Below are positions 57,977 to 64,000 of a stretch of 64,000 nt of DNA, in pieces. The notes under the pieces were generated by a model, which ran no database searches, was not told the DNA's origin, and saw nothing but the letters and a program-made list of their open reading frames with translations. How positions within the stretch are numbered: position 1 is the first letter of the stretch; each line of letters opens with the position of its first letter. Position numbers and translations under genes: made by a program. Source of the stretch: Conchocele bisecta (lineage: Eukaryota > Mollusca > Bivalvia > Lucinida > Thyasiridae); assembly GCA_029237695.1 (NCBI GenBank), contig CM055265.1:71277912-71341911 (forward strand). The letters run 5' to 3'.

Positions 57977-60665
57977 TAGTCTGTTTCGCGAAAGCTGCCC
58001 AAATTTTGCGAACATATAAACAATTCAAAAACAATATTTATTTGATAGTATTAAATTAAAGAGATTGAAGAATGAGCCTTCTTTTTATTTCGTGAAATTT
58101 GGTCAAATATTGATTTTATTACGAAAAATTTATTTGTCTATGGGAATTTAACATGGGGGGAAAAAAGAGGTAGAGAAGTGTGGGAGGAGTCAAAAAACAA
58201 AAAAATTTGGAAATTGACTACGAAATGATCTAACTAAGAAAACGAAAGTTAAATTTTAAAAATCGGTCCAGTATTTCTGAAATTCTAAAAAATGTCCCCA
58301 TGTTAAATCCCCATAGACATCTTCACTCTGTGAAGATGTCTATGGGGATTTAACATGGGGAAATTGTTTTTTCGCAATGAAATCAATATTTGACCAAATT
58401 TCTCATTCTTAAATTTTCCTTTAATTTAATACTATCGAAAACAAATATTGTTTTTAGCTCACCTGAGCGAAGCTCATGTGAGCTATTGTTACCGCAATGT
58501 GTCCGGCGTCCGTCGTCGTCGTCCGTCGTCGTCCGTGAACATTTTGAACGTCTTCTCCTTGGTAATCATTGGGCCTATAGTCACCAAACTTCATGGTCAT
58601 GGTCCTTAGGTAGGGGGATTACAAAATTGTTAAAATTACGTCATTACGTCATCCAAGATGGCCGCCGTCTAAAAATAGCACATATTCTTCAAAAATCTTC
58701 TTCTCAAGAACCGCCAACCGGATTTCGACAAAACTTGGTAGGAATGATCAATGTACAATGCTCTTTCAAAGTTGTTAAAATGGTGACCCCGGGGTCAAAA
58801 ATGGGCGTGGCCCGTGGGGTCAAATTTTATTTTTGACCGAATATGGTCATGTCATATATCAAATCGAAGGTATCAACGAGGCGATCACGATTATATGTCA
58901 TCCAAGATGGCCGCCGAAATGTCAAAAGGTCTTTATTTTATTAGAGATTTCAAAATTCTTCTTCACATGAACCGCTTGGCCCATGGTAGCCAAACTTAAA
59001 ATTTATGATCTATGGGTGAAGCCTTTTCAGATTTGTTAAAATGGAGGTCATGGCTAATCCAAGATGGCCGCCGTCTAAAAATAGCATAAATTCTTAAAAA
59101 ATCTTCTTCTCATGAACCGCTAACCGGATTTCGACGAAACTTGCTAGGAATGATCGATGTACAATGCTCTTTCAAAGTTGTTAAAATGGTGACCCCCGGA
59201 GTGAAAAATGGGCGTGGCCCGTGGGTCAAATTTGGGTCAAATTTTATTTTTGACCGAATATGGTCATGTTATATATCAAATCGAAAGTATCAACGAGGCG
59301 ATCACTCTGGTGCATTTATTGTCGAAATTGGATGGTTATGTCATCCAAGATGGCCGCCGAAAGGTCAAAAGGTCGTTCTTTTATCAGAGATTTCAAAATT
59401 CTTCTTCACATGAACCGCTTGGCCCATGGTAGCCAAACTTAAAAGTTATGGTCCATGGGTGAAGCCTTTTCAGATTTGTTAAAATGGAGGTCATCGCTAA
59501 AGCAAGATGGCCGCCGTCTAAAAATAGCATAAATTCTTATAAGATCTTCTTCTCATGAACCGCCAGCGGGATTTCGACAAAACTTGGTAGGAATGATCTA
59601 TGTACAATGCTCTTTCAAAGTTGTTAAAATGGTGACCCCAGGGTCAAAAATGGGCTTGGCTCGTGGTGTAACATTTTATTTTTGACCGAATATGGTCATG
59701 TCTATATCAAATCGAAGGTATCAAAGAGGCGATCGCTCTAGTACATTTTTTGTCGAAATTGGATGGTCATGTCATCTAAGATGGCCGCCGAAAGGTCAAA
59801 AGGTCGTTCTTTTATGAGAGATTTCAAAATTCTTCTTCACACGAACCGCTTGGTCCATGGTGGCCAAATTTCACAGTTATGGTCCATGGGTGAAGCATTT
59901 TCCGATTTGTTAAAACGGAGGTCGTCGCTAATCCAAGATGGCCGCCATCTAAAAATAGCGCAAATTCTTAAAACGATTTCTTCTCATGAACAGCCAGCCA
60001 GATTTCGACGAAACTTGGTAGGAATGATCGATGTAGAATGCTCTTTCAAAGGTGTTAAAATGGTGACCCCGAGGTCAAAAATGGGCGTGACCTGTGTGGT
60101 CAAATTTTATTTTGGACCGAATATGCTCATGTCATATATCAAATTGAAGGTATCGATGAGGTGATTGCTCTGGTGCAATATTTGTTGGATTCGGATGATT
60201 ATGTCATCCATGATGGCCACCAAAAGATCCATTTATTCAAGATTTTGAACGTCTTTTTCTCGGGAACCACATGGCCGATGCTGGCCGAGGCTGGCTAAAC
60301 TTAAGTGAAGAGCCTTGGGTGAAGCATTTCCAGATTTTTAAAAAATATCATGCCTCATTTATATATGAAAATAGCCTGATAACACCGCGAGTGACTATCA
60401 TCAGTACAAATAATATGACTAAATGATTATATCTGTATAGCGGACATATGTAATTGTTAGAACTTGTCAGAAATGAGAGTCATCGCTTAATCCAAGATGA
60501 CCGCCATCTAAAAATAGCACAAGTTTTTTAAAACACATATGAACTCAATGTCACATTCTCCTCTGGTGTTCATGGAGTCAGGTGAGCGAATTAGGGCCAT
60601 CATGGCCCTCTTGTTTAATTGTTTATATGGCCGTAAAATTTGGCCAGCTTTCGTGAAACAGACTA
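57977..60665. mobile_element. Foldback element, TA duplication, hosting a HINE
   Basis: TAGTCTGTTTCGCGAAAGCT at the left and AGCTTTCGTGAAACAGACTA at the right, flanked by TA. The palindromic centre ccatagacatcttcac/gtgaagatgtctatgg is at 58326. The left arm has gatctaca|cttcttgcc uninterrupted near 22140, the empty site. Fragments are at 20327 and 61552. Confidence 0.75.
58456..60616 (-). mobile_element. 2.16-kb HINE with ~350-bp units
   Basis: On the minus strand the 5' end is aaacaagagggccatgatgg. Repeated units of several hundred bp follow (tcatccaagatggccgccga, gaatgatcgatgtacaatgc read on plus). A GACGAC run and a 3' hairpin gagcttcgctcaggtgagct end at 58456. Other foldback copies have the uninterrupted site ttgtttttgaattgtttata. 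It contains a 130-bp piece of a TTAA MITE. Open frames such as 58390-58836 and 59763-60164 are unit shadows. Confidence 0.8.
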
Positions 60666-60954
60666 TACACTTCTTGCCAATACCACTATACAGGCATGTG
60701 GTGTTGAAAGGGTTAATCGCCTCAGTCAACAACTTTTCATTATCATAGAAACCAACACAACTGTCAGATTATATTATTGCATAAGCAGTTAAGCACAATA
60801 TTATACAATATAGCTTTAATGATCACTTAACATGTTTTCTATTTAGATATGTATTTCATTAGTCTATTGTGATTGTTGTTACATTGTGTTCTTCCATTGT
60901 GAAAGCCTATTTTATTCAGTAATTGATTTTATGCATTGCATTCATGAAGTTTAA

Positions 60955-61382
60955 AGGTACATTCCCACTCAGTAGGCACAAAATGTTTTTGATATCTAGA
61001 GCTATATATTTTCTGGCAAAATAAACATTCATTCAGTATTAACCCGTGTTTCCTTAAAATGTTAATGGTCATTACTATTATACTCTGTATTTATTTTTTG
61101 ATGTGCAATTATCATACTTTATAATCTGTCGAAAATATTATTGTTTCCGGTGACACATTTAATTAGTAGAAATAATTAAAAAATACCATGCCTCATTTGC
61201 ATATGAAAATAGCCTGATACCAACGCGCGTCACTATCAGTAAAATAAATATTACTAACTGATTATACCTGTATAGCGGCGACTCGTTATCTTTTGAACTG
61301 GCGGAATAGTGATACAATTATGCACTTATTTAATTCCTATGAAGAACATTTTGTGCCTACTGAGTGGGCATGTACCTTTAAA
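60955..61382. mobile_element. TTAA-target MITE, ~430 bp
   Basis: TTAA-AGGTACATTCCCACTCAG at the left and GAGTGGGCATGTACCT-TTAA at the right. Same family as 19383 and 32131. Confidence 0.8.
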
Positions 61383-61530
61383 GCCATTCTAATAAAGGTT
61401 AAATTGAGGCATTGAACATTTTACATCTGACATTTAGGCTGTGTTGGTTATTGTCGTCAACTATGTCCAAATTACTGTAATAATAATAAATATTCGGGTA
61501 CACTTTGGATTGGGAATCCCCTTTAAAATA

Positions 61531-62100
61531 CAGCGCTCCATATAAGGAACTACTGTCTGTTTCACGAAAGCTGCCCAAATTTTACGGCTATATAAACAAT
61601 TCAAAAACAAGATTTCTTTTGATAATATTAAATTAAAGGAAAAATTAAGAATGAGCCTTCTTTTTATTTCGTGAAATTTGGTCAAATATTCAAATATGGT
61701 CAAATATGGTCATACTATAGTAATTGAGTATTGTCACTCCATCATTTCTGAAGCAATTTGGGTATTTCAAAATTTTAATTGGGTAAAATAAAATCACACT
61801 ACTGTTTACACATCAACAGACAGCAATTATTGAATAGTTTGCTTCAAAATGAAAACATGTCTTGGCATTTCATTAGAATTGTCTCGACAATTCTAATGAA
61901 ATACCAAGATGTGTTTTCATGGAAAATAAGAAAAATATGCTATATTTGTGGTCCGTTTATTATTTCCTATCAGCATGATAAAGGTACCACAAAATTGTTA
62001 TTGCTTTTTGATACTCGCTACTTCTGATTTCAATTGGATTTTTGGCAATTTTAATTGGGTATTTAAGCAAATACACGTACGCAGCTTATCTGCAGCTCTG
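61531..62100. mobile_element. CAG-CTCC MITE interrupted by a foldback fragment
   Basis: cagcgctccatataaggaac begins it. The piece 61553-61715 (gtctgtttcacgaaagctgc... gtgaaatttggtcaaatatt) belongs to the 57977 family. The MITE resumes at tagtaattgagtattgtcac and ends ttatctgcagctctg. Confidence 0.65.
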
Positions 62101-62319
62101 AAAATAGGCCCTATTTTATAGGAATTTCCCAAACCAAATTGTATCCAAATACATTACACATTAGTATCTTAGTAAACCAGTGTAGCCATATTAATGTCGA
62201 TAGACTGTGATACTCTTGTTTGTACTCAGGGGTTTCCAAAAACAAATTGTATCCAAATATATTATTATTGCGATAAATCAGTACAGCCCTACTCTCCCTA
62301 AACATTGGGACACTCTTTT

Positions 62320-62466
62320 TGTCGAGTCCGCTTGCGGAAAGCGAGACAGTGATCACAATGATGTCCCGTGCGTCCGTGTCCGTGCGTCCGTCCGAAATCT
62401 GCAATAAAGTTTTTAAATACCATCAAATGCCTCGGTGGGCTCGACATGCGGGCCGCGGCCATCTGG
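62320..62466 (-). mobile_element. Short HINE-like element (partner of 21407-21718)
   Basis: Ends tgtcgagtccgcttgcggaa and catgcgggccgcggccatct, 147 bp, without the palindromic insert seen in the left arm. Confidence 0.65.
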
Positions 62467-62506
62467 TTTGTGGGAGTTATTACAGTATTACGGTAATTTT
62501 CTTGAG

Positions 62507-62570
62507 TTTTGGGTACTGAGAGAACGTTGAATTCGGCCTATTGGTCACTATGGCAGCGGTTTCAAGAGTA
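62507..62570 (+). pseudogene. MORC3: MORC exon-4 relic, first of a tandem pair
   Basis: After ttcttgag (acceptor mutated from cag context) it reads FGY, a TGA, ENVE. A ~13-bp loss then shifts the frame, and the other frame gives PIGHYGSGFKS. It thus keeps GFKS, which the intact neighbour at 62624 lacks. It shares the TGA with the left-arm relic at 21310-21363. Confidence 0.75.
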
Positions 62571-62623
62571 TCAATTAAATTGTGCACAAATACATTTAGC
62601 ATTGGTACGGTACTTGCTTTCAG

Positions 62624-62685
62624 TTTTGGGTACTGCGAGAAAGTTGAGATTGGTGGTGTCCGACTGATTGGCCACTATGGCAATG
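62624..62685 (+). CDS. MORC3: MORC3/4-like ATPase, exon 4: GHKL motif III
   Basis: The acceptor cttgctttcag opens T|TTT GGG, completing Ser from exon 3, and reads FGYCEKVEIGGVRLIGHYGN G. This matches MLSFGFSDKV..NGHVPVGLYGNGF; GHYGNG is the third GHKL nucleotide-binding motif. The 3' end is uncertain. A weak donor gtttca follows GNG, and the continuing frame (FNNPKLMSVTQ...) no longer resembles MORC. It is the second of two tandem exon-4 copies and the only one without a stop. Confidence 0.85.
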
Positions 62686-62975
62686 GTTTCAATAACCCGA
62701 AACTTATGTCTGTAACGCAGGGCGACTTACAGATACATGTAGAACGCACAAAGGTCATTTTACTGTCAAAATGAAAGCATATGCTGAACATAAATCCTAT
62801 ATATGCATGTCTAAACTAGAGCAGCTTGAGCTGCATCAATGGTTTGAGCCTCAAACATTGATTTCATGTGTAACTAAGCTTTAGCCCAAGGTGTAAACTA
62901 TTGGTTGCAAAAAGAATTTCTGAAGTTTTAGAATGAACAGTCCAACATTATTGTGTTCGCATCATCACACCGATG
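62686..62975. other. Unassigned DNA after exon 4
   Basis: No exon 5 is seen here. The frame running out of exon 4 stops at 62774. A short palindrome-like element (gagcagcttgagctgcatca) lies near 62820. Confidence 0.35.
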
Positions 62976-62977
62976 TG

Positions 62978-63050
62978 GGGCCGGTTAGCTTAGAGGTAGA
63001 GCGATGGACTCGGAGCGAGGGATACCGGGTTCGATCCTCAACCAAAGTTT
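62978..63050 (+). mobile_element. tRNA-like unit (SINE head or tRNA relic)
   Basis: gccggttagcttagaggtag agcg (A-box-like) and ccgggttcgatcctc (B box GGTTCGATCC) are spaced as in tRNA. The anticodon arm does not pair and no CCA-type acceptor stem closes well, so a tRNA-derived repeat is favoured. Confidence 0.5.
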
Positions 63051-63159
63051 TAGCTAAAGGACTGAAATATCGACTACAGCAAAAACAATTGAAATCGAAT
63101 GATAAACTAGAAAAAGTCGATGGCGCGCCATCGCAATATACCCACTTTCCCCAAATGCT

Positions 63160-64000
63160 AAGTCCGAAAGGGGGAGGTAATCCATGATGGAGGGTCGCAT
63201 AAAAAATCCGAATTCACTTTGCGCATGTGCACATGATAACGAAGCTACATAGCAAATATGAGGCGCGTAGGTATGAAGGTGAAAAAGTTTTTCGAGTTAC
63301 AAGGAAAAAATGGGAAATTCTGAGTCGGAAAGGGGGAGGTAATCCATGATGGAGGGTCGGATCAAAAATGGGAATTCACTTTGCGCATCTGCACATGATA
63401 ACGAAGGTACATACTAAATATCAGGCGCATAGGTATGAAGGTGAAAAAGTTTTTCGAGTTACAAGGAAAAAATTGGAAATTCTCAGTCCGAAAGGGGGAG
63501 ATAATCCATGATGGAGGGTCGGATGAAAAATCCGAATTCACTTTGCGCATCTGCACATGATAACGAAGCTACATAGCAATATGAGGCGCGTAGGTATGAA
63601 CGTGAAAAAGTTTTTCGAGTATTCAAGGAAAAAATGGGAAATTCTGAGTCCGAAAGGGGGAGATAATCCATGATGGAGGGTCGGATCAAAAATCCGAATT
63701 CACTTTGCGCATCTGCACATGATAACGAAGCTACATAGCAAATATGAGGCGCGTAGGTATGAAGGTGAAAAAGTTTTTCGAGTTACAAGGAAAAAATGGG
63801 AAATTCTGAGTCCGAAAGGGGGAGATAATCCATGATGGAGGGTCGGATCAAAAATCCGAATTCACTTTGCGCATCTGCACATGATAACGAAGCTACATAG
63901 CAAATATGAGGCGCGTAGGTATGAAGGTGAAAAAGTTCTTCGAGTTACAAGGAAAAAATGGGAAATTCTCAGTCCGAAAGGGGGAGATAATCCATGATGG
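63160..64000 (+). repeat. ~165-bp tandem array running off the window
   Basis: About five units: tccgaaagggggagataatc, catgatggagggtcggatca, gcacatgataacgaagctac, aggtatgaaggtgaaaaagt. Units after 63350 are very similar to each other, unlike the older arrays. The element type is unknown since neither end is seen. Confidence 0.8.

Larger units (their letters stand above)
55190..62520. repeat. Right arm of the inverted duplication carrying MORC exons 3-4
   Basis: Matches 21310-25138 in reverse complement. It is longer because of private insertions: HINE 56241-56658, foldback 57977-60665 with its HINE, the TTAA MITE at 60955 and the MITE at 61531-62100. Confidence 0.8.
46283..62685 (+). other. 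MORC3: MORC3/4-like gene, plus-strand copy (exons 1-4; continues beyond window)
   Basis: Four exons join in phase into ~101 residues of a GHKL ATPase N-terminus: start at 46283, catalytic helix ending AELI-D-NAYD across the exon 2/3 junction (Glu34, Asn38), DNGNGM at 66-71, and IGHYGNG at 96-102. The [19 protein letters not shown] context separates MORC3/4 from MORC1/2. MORC proteins are nuclear ATPases that bind and compact chromatin and repress genes and transposons. Introns are 92 bp, 8.7 kb and 7.3 kb. The CW zinc finger and coiled coil would lie downstream of the window. Confidence 0.88.

Noticed and set aside
58390..60164. Several open frames of 60-148 codons on the plus strand
   Set aside because: They follow the repeated units of the HINE and repeat the same peptides (e.g. 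KMGVARG, DGRR); no domain, so shadows.
62978..63050. Functional tRNA gene
   Set aside because: A- and B-box-like motifs are present but the anticodon and acceptor stems do not pair; more like a SINE head.
14041..64000. CRISPR array or bacterial island
   Set aside because: Repeats are long satellites without unique spacers, and splice sites, poly(A) tails and LINEs show eukaryotic DNA.

Overview
The window is eukaryotic nuclear DNA, AT-rich, intron-rich and very dense in transposable elements. Its composition points to a bivalve mollusc. Many elements have a core of ~150-170 bp tandem units containing 'tgaccttgacc', a GACGCC or ACGG microsatellite and a 3' hairpin. These match the pearl / MINE / HINE (non-autonomous Helentron-like) elements and BIV160-type satellites known from bivalves. 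The species assignment is inference. There is no operon structure, and nearly all long open frames are retrotransposon relics or tandem-repeat shadows.

Host genes. The main content is two copies of a MORC3/4-type GHKL ATPase gene in opposite orientation. The plus-strand copy has exons at 46283-46318, 46411-46483, 55216-55348 and 62624-~62685. They splice in phase and carry the three ATP-binding motifs (ELIDNA, DNGNG, GxxGxG). The minus-strand copy has exon 3 at 24980-25112, a dead exon-4 relic at 21310-21363, exon 5 at 20838-20938, exon 6 at 20008-20168, exon 7 at 18752-18890 and exon 8 at 1218-1327. The interval around exons 3-4 is an inverted duplication (about 21.3-25.1 kb versus 55.2-62.5 kb). 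The two exon-3 copies differ by one synonymous base, while adjacent introns have diverged clearly. The minus copy is damaged: satellite-like elements cut exons 5 and 8, exon 4 has a stop, and exons 1-2 are not visible. A weaker candidate gene of unknown family lies between the two copies (exons near 31605, 35058 and 37954, poly(A) signal at 38591).

Layout. 0-1.3 kb: satellite element interrupting MORC exon 8. 1.3-8.8 kb: intron with a LINE (endonuclease plus reverse transcriptase) split by a SINE-like insert and a 2.6-kb pearl element. 8.8-18.7 kb: low-repeat DNA and pearl arrays. 18.7-25.1 kb: minus MORC exons among MITEs. 25.1-29.2 kb: MITEs and pearl arrays. 29.8-38.6 kb: candidate gene, a 435-bp direct duplication and a large foldback element. 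38.2-40.6 kb: palindromic and 96-bp tandem arrays. 42.6-46.0 kb: two dead LINEs. 46.3-62.7 kb: plus MORC gene with introns full of nested pearl elements and MITEs. 62.9-64 kb: tRNA-like unit and a ~165-bp array.

Many insertions can be ordered because the other arm or another repeat copy preserves the empty site. The clearest case is a 2.16-kb HINE inside a foldback element that is absent from the other MORC arm. That HINE carries a 130-bp segment identical to part of a MITE 28 kb away.
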